From Lineus longissimus (taxonomy: Eukaryota > Nemertea > Pilidiophora > Heteronemertea > Lineidae), in NCBI RefSeq assembly GCF_910592395.1, contig NC_088314.1, positions 2,606,001-2,666,000 on the forward strand: 60,000 nt of DNA, in the 5' to 3' direction. Positions 31,823-45,895 of the stretch are shown piece after piece. The position numbers were made by a program, and so were the translations under genes. The notes beneath the pieces were generated by a model. That model searched no databases. It worked only from the letters and a program-made list of their open reading frames with translations, and was not told the DNA's origin. Each line of letters starts with the position of its first letter. Position 1 is the stretch's first letter.

Positions 31823-32557
31823 ACAAAATGAAAAGATAATGTGCGCTAATATTGTAAATCTGAAATAGTATTGTGCAAAGATCTGATTCATGATGTCATC
31901 AACCACTGACAATGGACCTCTGACATCCGACCTCTGACAGTGTTACAGGTATAACACATTTCTGTGGCATTACATCAATGTCGTCATCTTTGATTCACCT
32001 TTAAGTCGAACTTGTACATTGGGTCTTAAATCACTCTTAATTGATTACAGCTGTGCAATAAAAGTCATCTGGAGTCTACTAGCACCTTCCTTGTACCTTA
32101 TTATCAATGATTATCAATGTATCTGTCTTCTGGTCTAGACTCGCCAACTGATCCTATTTGCAATTCTGTTCATGTGAGGCAGGTGATAAATCATTGCTGG
32201 ACAAAAAGTGTACAAATTGATAGCATTTTTTCGCCGTTGCTTTTTTCTGCGTTATTGACTCTATCATAAATGATGTGTTGGAGCAGCTTTCAGTTGGCAC
32301 AATATGAATATGGTACACAACTGCCAGCCAAATGGAGCCAATGCAGTGGAAGAATGATATATATCAGGCCCTCAAAGATTGTTGTTGGCGAAGTCTGGAA
32401 CTCTGGGCGGTTGCCTGCAGAAAACCCTTTTAAAATGTTGCACTCACAGAATAAATTTTACATGTATTTCATTTCTGTTGTTGAGTGTTTCTTTCAAGTG
32501 TTTATGTGACAGAACAACACCTATCCCTGAATCAGTAGCCAATACATTCATTATCAA

Positions 32558-33173
32558 CTAGCAGCTGGTTAAGCCAGGTTGGTCATCTTGTTCTTGTACC
32601 CATTTCACATCCCTCGCCAACGTATGGTCAGGCTTGATAAGAAGAAAAATATCACGTAAGAGTGATTATAGCTAGTTGACCGTGAGTGACAGAAATACCT
32701 CTGCTGATCAGAAAAAGAGAAAGCCATCGACGGTAATGATGGAAAGATCCTTCTGGTGCCTAACTGACTGGCTTCTTTTTGAGTCTTAGAGTGTCTCAAT
32801 GATTGGAGTTATCAAAGCGACCAAATGGGGTTGGATTGAAAAATAAGGTGGACATCCCTTGTCTTGCAAGCCTAAACAAGCAACTGGTGAAGCTGAAGTG
32901 GACATCTTGCCCGATCATCTTGCACGCCTGTGCCATCCAACTCCTTCCAGCGGCTGGTCAAGCTTGATAAGACGAAAAATATGATATCGCGTAAGACACG
33001 GTGATTAGCCTGCCTGTGGACGACAGAAAAATACCTCCACTGATGAAAAAAGAGGAAGCCATCGACAGTAATGATGGAAAGATCCTTCTGGTGCCTGACT
33101 GGCTGGGTTCATTAGTGATGGTGCTTCTTTTCGAGTCGTCTAAAGAATGCCCCGATGCTTGGAGTTATCTCTG
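32558..33173 (+). repeat. Diverged tandem duplication, two copies about 325 bp apart
   Basis: Copy 1 (about 32558-32812) and copy 2 (about 32878-33173) share GGTCA-GCTTGATAAG, GAAAGCCATCGAC then GTAATGATGGAAAGATCCTT, CTGGTGCCT, and a GGAGTTATC end. Copy 2 has short insertions. The copies carry different open frames, so coding function is unlikely. Confidence 0.8.
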
Positions 33174-33984
33174 TGGTCCAGCATACAAAGGGCATTCGTC
33201 CCTGTCAGAGGTGGATTGGGATTGATCAAGAAGACATAGCTCTGTACGATACAGCCAGTTCTCTGAGTGGTCTTCAAATCAGTTTTCGAAGGCAGAAATC
33301 AACTTGTTTGTGTTCTTAGAAAGACAATAGTTGAACAGCCCTTGATAAGTCAGGTATAAACCATGCAGGATTTTGACAGCCATGAAGCAAAGGGAATACT
33401 GCTTCAAGGTGACTAGAGCTTCCACCACTATGACACCTTACCATTGCTGTGCAACTCTTTCTCAACCTTGCCAATAAGCACAGCCCAGTGGTAGCCAATC
33501 TTCATATCCACTTAACACTGATTAATGGCCTCTGGACCTATCAACAGTCATTCACATGGATAATGCTGACTGCTCTCCCTTGTCTCATGTACGATTGATC
33601 TTTCCACCTCTGCCTCGAAGGTCCACCATTCACATGACCGTGCTGTACCATTTTCCTCGTGCGCGATTGATCTTCGTCACCTTTGCTTTACCATTAGTAT
33701 CAACTGACCGTTTGCCCGGGGCAAATGAGGTGGGCCGTTTGATGTTCTTCATCAGATCAACTCATGGCAATTTGATTATTATATTAGCTCCAACCCTTTT
33801 GCGGTTACTGGTATGGGGTGAAATGGATGTCTTGCTGGAGTAGGTTAGAGAGACAGTGTTGGTCAAGCTGTGAAGTGAGTTCAAAGCTTGCTACCATGCT
33901 GTATCACAATCGTCTAAGAAAAAGGACAGAAGAAGACAAACACTAACATTTGCTTGATTTTCAGTCAAGGGAAGAGGCAGAGAG

Positions 33985-34035
33985 GGTTAGGGTTAGGGTT
34001 CGTTCAAAATTCTGAAAATTTTTCAAAGTCATCCT
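33985..34035 (+). repeat. Short telomere-like (GGGTTA)3 next to a fragment of the dispersed repeat
   Basis: GAGGGTTAGGGTTAGGGTTC is followed directly by GTTCAAAATTCTGAAAATTT, the start of the element also seen at 59873 and, reversed, at 18440. In the 18308 copy the corresponding outer flank near the poly-C is GTAACCCTAAAAT, which is also telomere-like. Confidence 0.6.
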
Positions 34036-37000
34036 TCAGAGTCGGTTTGAAGTCGGGTTGGTCGCCGACCGGGGTTCTACTGTAGTATGGTGTCAGTATT
34101 GACCTCATCTCTTTCCATCAATGACAGCAGATTAGGCATTCCCTTCCTTACTTGTGTTCGATTACCCTAATTCCAAATTAAGTAATGTCTAATCAGCTGT
34201 TGACAGCGGTTGGGGATGTGGGGGCTGAGTCAATCAGGCGCAGTGTTGTGGGGGTATGCTGAGTCGATCGAGCACAATATCCTCGGGAGCCATCTATTTT
34301 AATGCATGATTTTGTTTGAGAAACCAATGACGTACTATTGACAGACTGGTTGTACCTTTGGAGGTAAGGAAAGGTTCCCCATGCAGTTTCAATCAGGTTT
34401 CTAACTATTGGAACTATTGATGGACTGGTAAAGCTTTAAAGGCGAAAGGGTAGGAAAAGGTCTCTGATGCAGTTAAATTAAATAAGGTTTATCGATTTCG
34501 AATAGTGCCAAAGAAGAGTGCATGGAGACTTCCATAGTGATTGTATGCTTGAAGCTTTTGCTGGAGTGTTCTTAGGCAAATGTTAGAAGGGTTATATGTG
34601 TAAAGCATAGAGGTGTTGGTTTTGAGCCAAAACTTGATAAGATATTCTTTTTCAGCAAAAATCCTTTTGTGATACCAGTTTGTACCATTACGAAGTTGAA
34701 ACCTGTCGTACTGTTGATGAGTATTAACAATGATACTAGAAATAGCCACAGCCGATCCATTCCTGCCTTGATCACGCTAAACTGGCTTCCCCAAAATCGC
34801 TATGCTAGCGAGATGCTACGATTAAGTAGACAATCTGCTGTTCAATCTCTGGAGAAATATCCAGTGGGATGTTCGCTAGCGACCAATCTCCCTGTTATCT
34901 CCTACAAAGGCCGAAACCCTATATGATTTATCTCTTGCTTCAATGAAAACATTTGACTCGAACCGAACTGATGGAGCAGAAACACATTTTTTACTGATTT
35001 CGTTACACTATCTTGGATATATCAGTTTGTAGTTTTATGAGTATTTTTTCTACAGTTGGCCCAAGAACTGCTTCACTCATATCAGTACTGAGTTTTATCT
35101 AATTTGTAAGATTACAACATCATCCACCAATTGGTTTTAAACTGACAACTTCCATCTTGACCTTCAACCATGTTGATTATGATTATCATAAGCACCATTC
35201 TTGAAGCTTTTTTCTGTCAAAAGGTGGAGCTGAGTGTAAAAGATCAGCTTGACATTTGCCAGAATCCTAACCTGCCAAATTCATGAGATATCGTTCAGTT
35301 TAGTTGACTTCTGTAAAGTGCCTCTCAGACATGATAAGGTCGAGCTGTCAATCATAAAAAGGCTTTTTGATTGGCATTTACTTCTCGATTGCTGTTAACC
35401 AAGAGTTGGATGGGTTTGGTTGAAAAAGTGATATCAGCCATTGAGAGTCACTCAGAAGAGCTAACACAAAGAAAAGTTGAAGAGAGGAGGAAAGGAGGGT
35501 GAGAAGACAGACCGTCATATCACTGTTGCAGAAAAGGATATTGGCAGCTGATTACATCTACGCCTTGATTCCTAGCAGAACCTGCCTTCCTACCGAGGTT
35601 CATTATCATGAGAAACTATATAACGAAGCCATTAGGAACGATACAATTATCTGGAAATCACCCTTCGCCTGCTTGCAAAAGAAGTGTGTAAATGTTGTTA
35701 TGGGAATAACTCTCATTGACCTGTAGGCCAGAGTCTCGATTTCCAATATCAACAAATAGGCTGGCCAGATCATCCAAGCAATAGTTTGGTGTAATATTTG
35801 ATGGTCATTTGTGGAGTGCTGGAGCTGGCGTGAGCAACATCGCCTCGGGTTTGTGTCATTGAGGTCTCCAGATTGCAAAAAGAGAAGTCAGTTGACATTT
35901 GAAGGGGTTTGTGCAAAAAAGCAGTAACCCACACCCACCTGAGTTTTTTTGTTGGTAATGAGGAATATAACAAATTGGCCCAAGAAGGATCCAGTCTATT
36001 TTAGCACAGATCCAAAAGTGTACTATACCATCTACATGCACGTTTTCCAGTCTTATCAAATGAAATGAACTCTTGTTCGTCATTCAGACATTGTTGAGAG
36101 GCAATTGACAAGTGCCTCCGATATTGGAGGTTGTCAATTTGTCCGATTAATTCATCAGCAGCGCTCGACAACTAAGAGCGAAATTTCCCTTGATTTGTCA
36201 TCATGTCTGCTTCATGTTGGAGTGGTGTGTCGATCTTGTTTCTGTCGCACTTTCATGTTTGGATTCTTGTTGTCTTCTTCTCAGTATTTGATGCTCAGTC
36301 TACACAAGAAACTTCTTCTAAGGCAAGCTGTGGCTGAAGCTGTTTCAAATGTGGACGTAATCGGTAATAGAAGTTTTATACCATTACATGTCTTGAAATA
36401 AACTTAGCTACTGCTGACACTAATTGCATTACTGTTATCAAATTTAGATAGCCTAAAGGTCCAAGTAAAATTTCTTGTCAATGTAATTAACTCCAACCTG
36501 GGAGATTTAATAATCATGATGGTTACTTTGTTTCAGATTGTTTATTGGAGTTCAGATCTGTCACCGACCAAAGTCATGCCGAATAACTATTGTTTCTCAC
36601 TAATTGGCAATTAATCATGTAAATATGGGTTCAAGTTTTACTCAAATTTGTAACTAATTGGCAAGTAATGATGTAAAATATGATTTCAAGTTTTACTCAG
36701 ATTTTGATCTGGTACTTCTGTAACCCTGAAGGATCCATCTTGACCTGCCTCTGATTTCTGATATCAAATATTTTCTGGTTATTTCAATTCAAAGAAAAAA
36801 TGTATTTCTCACCTTCAACCATTATGTTCCATTTTCTGTATAAACATCCAGTTTCCCTGCGGTTCGTATCATTAAAATATTTCAGTAATTGGAGCATAGA
36901 CTTTGGGGGGTGGGGTCAAGATGTATAAATATTCAAATATCACATAACCCAGTGTTCAGTTGAACTTCTTTAGAAAATGAACCATCAGTATCTGGGAAAT

Positions 37001-40000
37001 GAGAAAATTCTCATTTTATTTTCTTGATAATGTATTGGTGTTTGTTAATTGGTGAAGGTTTTGCAAAATGATTGGGGAATAATTGCTTGATGGCTTGATA
37101 ACTTCTCACCCTTTTAGGCATTTTGTTTACAGCCACCCCTACTCCTGTTCAGAAACTATTCCATAAATCAGGATTTTATCAGTTCTTGTTTGAATTATTT
37201 AGACCAATTAATATCATATTGTTTAGGTGAAAGCCAATTTGCGATTGTTGGAACTTAGGTTACAAACACCTTGTAAATCTAATGGCAAATGGGCAATGAA
37301 CTTTCTCAAGGAATGTGTTGAATGTACTCTTAGTTTTACCTATATCTGAGACCATTTCTGATTATTTCTTTTCAAGCTCGATGCATATGGTCTTTCAGTG
37401 CCTTTCAACATGCTTAGTTTTGATAGACTGTGGGTTGGCAACACCATGATGTCTGATGGTTCTATCTTCAAGATGACATTTTCGATCTGCAAACCATGGA
37501 TGGTCACTTTATTATCACAGCCTTATGTTTGTGGATATGACCCAAAATATCTGTATGAATAACTCTCCCCCTGGGCAAAATAACAATCTCCACTGTCTCA
37601 AGATGGAAAAGAGATAACAAAACATCAATATCAATGTGCATGGTGATATGTGTCAAGAGCATACCCATGCCAGAACCAGGATGTGTCCTTTATGTTGTCC
37701 TATCTGGTCAAAAATAACGGTACACCAGGAGGGACAAAATCAAAGTAACATCTACGGTAGTTGTGGTCAAAGATTGTCATTCGCCATCAACAAAATTTAC
37801 CCCAAATTCTGCAGTTTTGGTAGTCGATGGTATTGTTACATAAAAGGCATAATTTTGACTTTAAATTCATTTTCAAGTTAGATTTTTCTCGGAAGGATTT
37901 CAAAACTGGCAGGTGTTGGAAAGTTCAGCTGGTCAATTGTCAATTTCAAATTTGAGCCCAATCCAAAATCTAATTATTTTCACCAAGAGATCTTGTATTT
38001 CTGCCTGAGGCATAAAATCAGCAAAATTCATAGCTGGGAGGCAAATCTTACAGAAAATTAAGTGAAAGGGATTTTATCTCTTTTTACATTGAAGAAACAC
38101 GGGTAAAGTTTCAAAATCTCATAGATTTTCATGAAATCTTTTTTTGCTTATTTCCGATCATTTCATTTCTGGGCTTCCTATTGTATCAAGCCATTAGCAA
38201 TAGATTACCTTACGGCTAAATTGCTAGCATCGCCCCCGGGACCATCTGTTTGCTCTTCCTAACACGGCTAACACTGCCAAAATCTTTGTCCTCCAGAGCT
38301 CCGATTTCGGAAAACTGGGTCCAAATTCTCGTGAAGTGAAGCGGTCTGTCACGTAAGTCATAATTTGCCCTGGGGCTTCTGCCACTGGCTGTGATGAGTA
38401 TAGCCGCGGGGTGTAAGGCAAGACTCCTTCATTATCTTAGAGTAGTGTTCATCCCTAAGTATAAAATCGGCAAGATTGTCATGTGTTCGCCCGAGGCGGT
38501 GATGCACAATTGTCTTTTTGCTGGGGGCGGGCCAGATGCTTACAAGAGAGACTCCATGTTTGTCTAAGACATAACTGTGGGATTCTTTTCAAGAATATTT
38601 CGGTCAGTGCACTTGGCATTTTGGGAGGCATAGTTTTGTCACATTCTTATGTAACAATATGACGTAATAACCTGACACTGTGAAGATCTTTTAACACCTT
38701 TCGGATATGACTCCTACGATTCCAATATCGGTGACTTCGGCAGGATATGTACATCAAAAAGCTATGGAGAGATCAATGATGGCTTCTTACTGGAAGTGAC
38801 CGTTTGAGAAAAATATTCATTGGATTCAAAATTTCTGTGGAGAAGTTGATGGACGATGTTTGTTCTTCTCAAAATCATCATCATATCCTTCTCTTATCTC
38901 CTTTCACTTCATGGAATCTTTTCGTCACTTTCGCAGAATGACAGTCGCTTTAAGAAATGGATCGGTCAGTTATTCTTCTCCGTCTCTTGATGTTGTCACT
39001 TTGTGCAGAATCCTGTGGCACTGGATAACATATTAGATGTTTTTTTTGCTTTGTCCTTGTCCTGGGGCAAAGACTCGCCCTCATTTACTTTAGCTGCCCA
39101 GTCTGCCCACTCATGTCCAGGAAAGGTTCCTTGTATCATTTTTCAGCCAGGAAAATATGAAAATAGATGAATTGAATAAAAGTCTCGGTCAGTTGAAACG
39201 AGAGACCACATATTTAACCAAGAAGAGGCAACATATTGAATAATAAATAGGCCTAGGTAAATGTTAACTGTGCGTATCAAAAAAGCATAGAATATTTAAC
39301 ACCCACCTTGCAGAATAATCATAATTCTGAGAAATGTAAAATATTTATTTAGGCGGCCATGTGAGTGCGTTTTAGCTCAGGGTAAGATCCTTGTTATTGT
39401 GAGGAAGGATCTTCGCCCTTTGTTCAGTTGGGTTAATCCAGATTTCCAGGATCTGTTTAGTAGTTGGATCAAGAAGGGGACAATTGCTGAGTGACTGCCG
39501 GAAGGGAGATCGTCTTATGGAGGAAATATGAAGAATCAGGAATGTTTGAGATATGGAAAGTATTTGTCAAGAATGACAATTGTGCTGTATGAATATGACA
39601 GATAGTCTTGCCTGAGGGGTGCATGGGTACTGCTATGGTAGAAATATGGAGAATATGCTTGACTATGGATTATCATTTATCCATATGCAGTAACAATAGA
39701 ATTCTGTTGAAATGCCGATCACGCAAAGCATTTCTTCTTGTCTTAGTCATATCGTACATCTCCGTGACACCAGCCTGATCCTCCTCCTTCAGATTAGTGT
39801 GTCCATATTTAGGTAAGCTGGAAAAATATCTCAGGAAGACATCTCTCAATTGAAACATTTCTTGAACTGCAAACACCGAATTATACGTGTTTGATCGTCC
39901 TTCAAGTATTGTTCAAAACATGTCATCGGCAGTAATCAAATTTGTCCAAACAGACAGTTATCTTTGAGACCTTTTGTTAAAATCCAGGGTTTCCTTGCAA

Positions 40001-42785
40001 ATAGCCTTGGGCATCTTAAAATGAGGGTGAAAGAACTTCATAATTTCTGCCAAAGTCATCCATGTGCATATTTTGTAAAAGGTCATCGCATATGATGGCT
40101 TGAGGGGTCAAATTAAAGTTATTGGAAACCACTAGTTAAATGGCGAAATGGACTTATCATGGACTATTCATTATTCCGTTCATCCTCTGTTAGATTCAAC
40201 CAAGCATATCCTAACTATGAGCACAGTTAAAATTCACTGGCCATTTTATATCACTGATAATTCCGTGGGAGGAGCATGGTTGTCGAACATTTACAATGCA
40301 GCTTTGATGTCCTCTGTGATGTGAAAGCTTTTACAGCCTAATTTTAAGGTTTGGTAGGAGCATGTATGAACCTTTGTTAGGATTCTACAAGTTTACATTC
40401 TGCAGTTGAATAGGGATTCTTAAATGAAAAATATAAACCTTACATTTCCGACACCTTTGTCAAGACGACCATCCTATTGTCTACAAAATACCAATTTTCA
40501 ATATTTTATCAACCTTGGACACTGGGCTCTTTCACATACAATTACAAGACAGTTTTGATTTGTCCTTGGGTGGCTATATTGAAGGTTGGCCGTGATAAAG
40601 AGGTTTCAAATAAAAATGATTACCCCTTTTGCATAACAGGTTCTGTTGGTCACTTCAAGCCCCAGGGGAGAGAAATACCACAGTTAATGTCTGTCATAAA
40701 ATGTGTTAACTGTCAAGTGAACATATTCAGGGTTGAAGATGATAATAAGAACCCATTCAATGTCATTTTGTAAAGACATAATTCTGTCAAATGTCATATC
40801 TAGAAAATTACGGATATGCTTTGACATTTGCTGTGAAATTCTTTAGATTCATCTGTTTATTGAGATATCCTGTCGACAAGTAGGTTGTGATGACTGGTAT
40901 GTTTGTGATTTCACTTCATGTATATAGTAATTAGTGAACTCTTTCACAAAAAAGCAGATATCAAGTTTAGCTCAGTCTCTGTATTCCATATCATGATATT
41001 TCATCCCTTCTTAGAGGCAGAAAACGTTACATGTACAAACATCTAGTGTGGACATGTCGATGTCATTGTCATCTTCCTCGTAAACACACAAAACAACATC
41101 CACACATCTCCATCAGTTAGATTTCTAGTGGCTTATTCCGATGTTCTTTGCTATCATCAAATGCCATTCCAAGCTATTGAAAAAGACTATTGTGCACACA
41201 CAATCTCTATAGTCGGCTTTCGTGAAGTCCCCAAGGAATGGCGTAATTTCAAAAACTGTCAATCCAATGCTTTCCATGTCATTCAATGGCATACGCAAAT
41301 TTTTTGCCTATTAAATACAGCGATTGTGCGGGGACACAGAACCATTGCATGGCAAAGCCGTTTTCCCCCAGTGAACTGCTCAGGCGATTTTTGCTTGATC
41401 AGACAGGATATGTAACTGAGGCATGCAGTTTTATAATTAATGAATACATTAGTAGAAGGTCATATTGTGACTGTAGTCGGCAGAATACTACTGTTATTCA
41501 TTAATTCACCAGAATAGATCGATGATGAAAAATGACTTGATGAATTTTATTCGAGCTGATTTCTGATTTTAGATGAGATATACATGAATGTGACAGCTTG
41601 AATCAAAGACATATAGCTTAGGTACTGGGTTTACTCTCAAAAAAGCTCTCCAATGATTCAATGATATCATATCCAACAAAACATGAGTCCAGAGTAATTC
41701 ATAAAAAAATCCATGCAACACATTAAGCACACAAAAAAAATGACTTGAGCAATTTCCACACAGCAGGCAAGATTTCAATTGTGAACATTCCGTATCAACA
41801 TCACGTGATGTGATCTCGATGGACACAAAATCGTTTGCGCTGGTTTATTATACGAGGATCATGGGGGATTCTATAACCAATGGACACGGAGATGGTCCGA
41901 TTAGGTTGTACGATTCTAGCTATCACTCGGTTATGACCGGCATTAGGGATCTGGAATAGTGGGTTGATGCTTTGCCGTTATCGTGTTTACTTGCAACATT
42001 CTCAAGGAAACAGCCCTTTAGGGGGTAGTTTTCATCTAGTTGCGGTATAGTTTTTTCACCTTCACTAAACATAACGGTTGTGACACGACAAGTCCGGGTG
42101 TAAGAAGTTTAGCAGTTGAAAGCCAATCTCTTGAGAATGAAAGCCTTTTCCCAGTAGCCCAAGCTGTTAATTCAAACTACTTCTGTTTTTTTTGAGAATG
42201 CTCAATGGCAATGCATTCCCCATCAATGTTAAAATGGGTTTTGCCATAAAAATGAAACTTAAGAGTGATCTTAGGCGCGTCATTTGTAACTTTTATGCCA
42301 TTTGGCTCAGCAATTTGAAATTGACCCTGTTCCTTTGAACAATAGACTGCAGGTCTTTCTACCCCTACCCCGACACTTGAACATGGAAATAGTGTCGATG
42401 ATATATGTCCCAGAAGTTATTCCTTCTCTCAAACTTTCAAACAAGGATAACATTTTAGTCCATGTCAGACTGACGCACACTCGGATTTGATGCAGGATTT
42501 ATGGTCTGCCGATTCAAAGCTATTCATTTTTGGAACGCTTCTCCTCTTAAGCGCAGAAATCAATGTTTGAATGCACGTTCTTCAGTGCATTGAATAAGGT
42601 GTAGAAGTACATGAGCAGAAGGTGAATCTGCAAAGGAAAACCATGTGCCAAAGTGAGTAATCAAATGGAGTATGTGATGACAGCTGAAGGCTAGGCCAAC
42701 CAAGTCGCTGCCTGTAGGAAGCGATCATACCTGACAGCACTAACTACCAGTTAATTGGCACCTTTTAGACTAGACTATATGCGTC
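34036..42785. other. Intronic sequence, no gene identified
   Basis: Apart from a 54-bp tandem duplication at 36598-36705, I see no coding exon, RNA gene or recognisable transposon. Confidence 0.5.
36598..36705 (+). repeat. 54-bp tandem duplication
   Basis: Two adjacent copies of CTAATTGGCAA...TAAT.ATGTAAA followed by TTCAAGTTTTACTCA, with about five differences. Confidence 0.8.
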
Positions 42786-43163
42786 CTTACCCTGTCTGTC
42801 AATTGTCCACCATGGATGTTACATTCGTCCTTCTTGGATGTGACATTGTCTTCCTGGATGTGGCATTTGTCCATCTTGGTTGTGACATTGTATGTTGTGG
42901 ATTTGGCATTTGTCCATCTTGGTTGTGACATTGTCTTTTGTGGATGTGACATTTGTCCATCTTGGTTGTGACATTGTCTTTTGTGGATGTGACATTTGTC
43001 CATCTTGGTTGTGACATTGTCTTTTGTGGATGTGACAAATGTCCTTCATGGGTGTGACATTGTCTTTTGTGGATGTGACATTATCCATCTTGGTTGTGAC
43101 TTTGTCTTTTGTGGATGTGACATTTGTCCTTCATGGGTGTGACGTTTGTCTGCAGGGATGTGA
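42786..43163 (+). repeat. Minisatellite with 43-bp dimer unit
   Basis: The unit is two related halves, GTGGATGTGACATTTGTCCA + TCTTGG and TTGTGACATTGTCTTTT, about 43 bp in all and nearly nine copies. Central copies are almost identical and edge copies diverge. Both halves contain TGTGACATT, so the unit itself arose by duplication of a 21-bp ancestor. Minus-strand frames of 77-89 residues through it are periodic artefacts. Confidence 0.93.
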
Positions 43164-45024
43164 CTAGCCCTGGTGTTGGTTGTTACAACCTTGTCCTACC
43201 TGGGACAAGGTATGTCTCCATGATTGGTGTTGTGTTAGCTATCCAAACCGGTTGTTCATGGTTTACCTGTTTTCGTGTTGTTTGTGTTTCACATCCTGTC
43301 TTTGCAGCATGAACAGAGACCAAGAGAGGATCCAGAGTTACAGTGCAGATGTTACATTTGGGCAAGGAGTTGTTAAAAGGAATTGAGCAACCCAGCTCGG
43401 TAACTTTTGTCTTCATAAATGTGGAATATTAAACTTTTAAACTGTTTGCTGGTATGACATGCTATGACTTGACATATGATGATTATGTTGGCAGCCTAGC
43501 ACCACATCAAAAACCGGAAAAATGGAAATTATTGGACCTACTTGTACGTGTATGTTCTGCTGCTGCTTCTATTACAAAAGAATTGAACATCAATTAAGGC
43601 ATCCAAACCAACTACTCTCCCTAACCTTGTGTTTGCGATCATGATCATTTGACTATTGAATGTTTTGGCATGCTTGTTTTATGTGGTGTTGAAATGGCTG
43701 TAGGAAGTGTTGGGGTAATGGTTGATGTTTAAATCTACCTGTGAACCGCTCCATCAAGCGATGTCTGTCTGATGTAGTCAGTGTACATCTTTAAATGGCA
43801 CATGCAAAGGAATAGACAACTTCCATCAAAGATGATTACTTTGTGTAAGATTGATGGTTGCATGTTGAGACAATCGATCTTAATGTTTTTTGCTGGGTGT
43901 CAACAGCATTGGTAAAGTGTTAGTGTAGGAGTTTCGGAGAATACAAACAAATTGACAGCACTTGTCACCGATAATTTCACCTGTCATTTTTTCTAGAAAA
44001 CCTTACAGGTCTTTTTTATCAGAATTCTGATTGGAGGGTCTGACATGGGGACCAACTGAGAAGCCAACACTTGCATCTTGCATTAAGGAAAGGGCACGTG
44101 GGGAATAACGCAATCAAAGTGGTTGTGTCTAACAACTGAGCTTCAGTGATGGTGCAGAAGGCCAATCATTTTGGCATACAAGGTTGGTTTTGGTGTTGGT
44201 GAAGCAAGATGTTTCTGATCTAAGACCATTTCCAAAATGCACTCCAAACCCTGAGCAATTTATACCAACTGAGTAAAGTACATCACGGTGGTGAGACCTC
44301 CTCCTCCCTGCATTCTCCATCACACAATCTTCAACAGCAAATAATTGTGTAGTAAACACTCAGGTAGACCAACAAACCATGAAGATTTCTTTGGAAATTG
44401 GCGGAGACATGGTTGTACATGTTCTCATGAAGTTTGATCTGGCCTCAGTGCAGGAGGAAATAACAGTTGTAAGAGGAGCTGACCAGCTTCCTCTGTACAA
44501 GCCACAAAGTAATGAAAAGAAAGGGGAACTCTAACTTCTCACGGACCTGACATTTGGAAAATGATTTTTGTGAGTAATTGTGACAATGACATAACTAAGT
44601 CATTTGCAGTTTGGGGTAAGGGCACTTTAGAGGGAGTCACAAATCTACGTCAAAGATGGGAAGTGAAGGCCTGGTTTGTAAAATCTTTGATATTTGAGAG
44701 AAATTTGTAGAAGAGAAACACGGGACTGATTGGTGATTATGTTCAAGGGCACCTGGCTTGCACTGTCATCGACTAAAAGCCTTTTCTCATTATGGGAGAG
44801 CGAATTACTAGGTACATGTGTCTAAAAAACATTGAATTTCTTCATTTCATTTGGGTAGAGGCCAAGTTGTTTGTTTATTGTTAATAGGCCTTACTTGCCA
44901 CGCAGGTGGAATTTCAAGTCTGACATGTCTGATTCACCCAAGAAGACAGGTAAAACACTTCCAAACACTCTCAGGGGTAGACCTTACTTAATTTTTGTCC
45001 AAACATTTTTTTCACTTTTTTCTG
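43164..45024. other. Intronic sequence between two minisatellites
   Basis: No coding sequence or other feature was recognised. Confidence 0.5.
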
Positions 45025-45895
45025 AATCAAGCTCCACTTTCAGGTTCCTGGACAACTTGCTCTCTGCTCCTTCCAGTGACAAGTAGCCACAGTTCCATGT
45101 TCCTGTATGACGTGCTCTCTGCTCCTTCCTTTGATTGAAGCAAGCTACTCTTCCAGGTTCCTGGACAACTTGCTCTCTGTTCCTTCCAGTGACAAGTAGC
45201 TACAGTTCCAGGTTCCTGGACATCTTGCTCTCTACTCCTTCCAGTGACAAGTAGCTACAGTTCCAGGTTCCTGGACATCTTGCTCTCTACTCCTTCCAGT
45301 GACAAGTAGCTACAGTTCCAGGTTCCTGTATGACGTGCTCTCTACTCCTTCCTTTGATTGAAGCAAGCTACTCTTCCAGGTTCCTGTACAACTTGCTCTC
45401 TGCTCCTTCCAGTGACAAGCAGCTACAGTTCCTGGTTCCTGTACGTCGTGCTCTCTACTCCTTCATTGATTGAAGCAAGCTACTCTTCCAGGTTCCTGGA
45501 CAACTTGCTCTCTGCTCCTTCCAGTGACAGGCAGCTACAGTTCCTGGTTCCTGTACGTCGTGCTCTCTACTCCTTCCTTTGATTGAAGCAAGCTACTCTT
45601 CCAGGTTCCTGGACAACTTGCTCTCTGCTCCTTCCAGTGACAAGCAGCTACAGTTCCAGGTTCCTATACGTCGTGCTCTCTACTCCTTCCTTTGATTGAA
45701 GCAAGCTACTCTTCCAGGTTCCTGGACAACTTGCTCTCTGCTCCTTCCAGTGACAAGCAGCTACAGTTCCTGGTTCCTGTACGACGTGCTCTCTACTCCT
45801 TCCATTGACTGAAGCAAGCTACCATTCCAGGCTGTTGACGACTTGCTCTCTGTTCCTTCCATTGACTGAAGCAAGCTACACAACCGGGCTTTCGT
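45025..45895 (+). repeat. Minisatellite, about 115-bp dimer unit, 870 bp
   Basis: Each dimer has one half CCAGGTTCCTGTACGTCGTG + CTCTCTACTCCTTCCTTTGA and one half CCAGGTTCCTGGACAACTTG + CTCTCTGCTCCTTCCAGTGA. The linker halves GAAGCAAGCTACTCTT and CAAGCAGCTACAGTT alternate. About 7-8 dimers are present. Near 45180-45320 one half-unit type (ACATCTTG) is locally repeated without its partner. Confidence 0.92.

Noticed and set aside
34669-34926. Frame with LNWLPQNR, reminiscent of the LHWLP motif of LINE reverse transcriptases
   Set aside because: Only four residues fit and no neighbouring retrotransposon features are present.
42770-43088. Three overlapping minus-strand frames rich in MDKCHIH/KRQCHNQDGQ repeats
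   Set aside because: All three reading frames of a 43-bp repeat stay open; this reflects repeat composition, not a gene.
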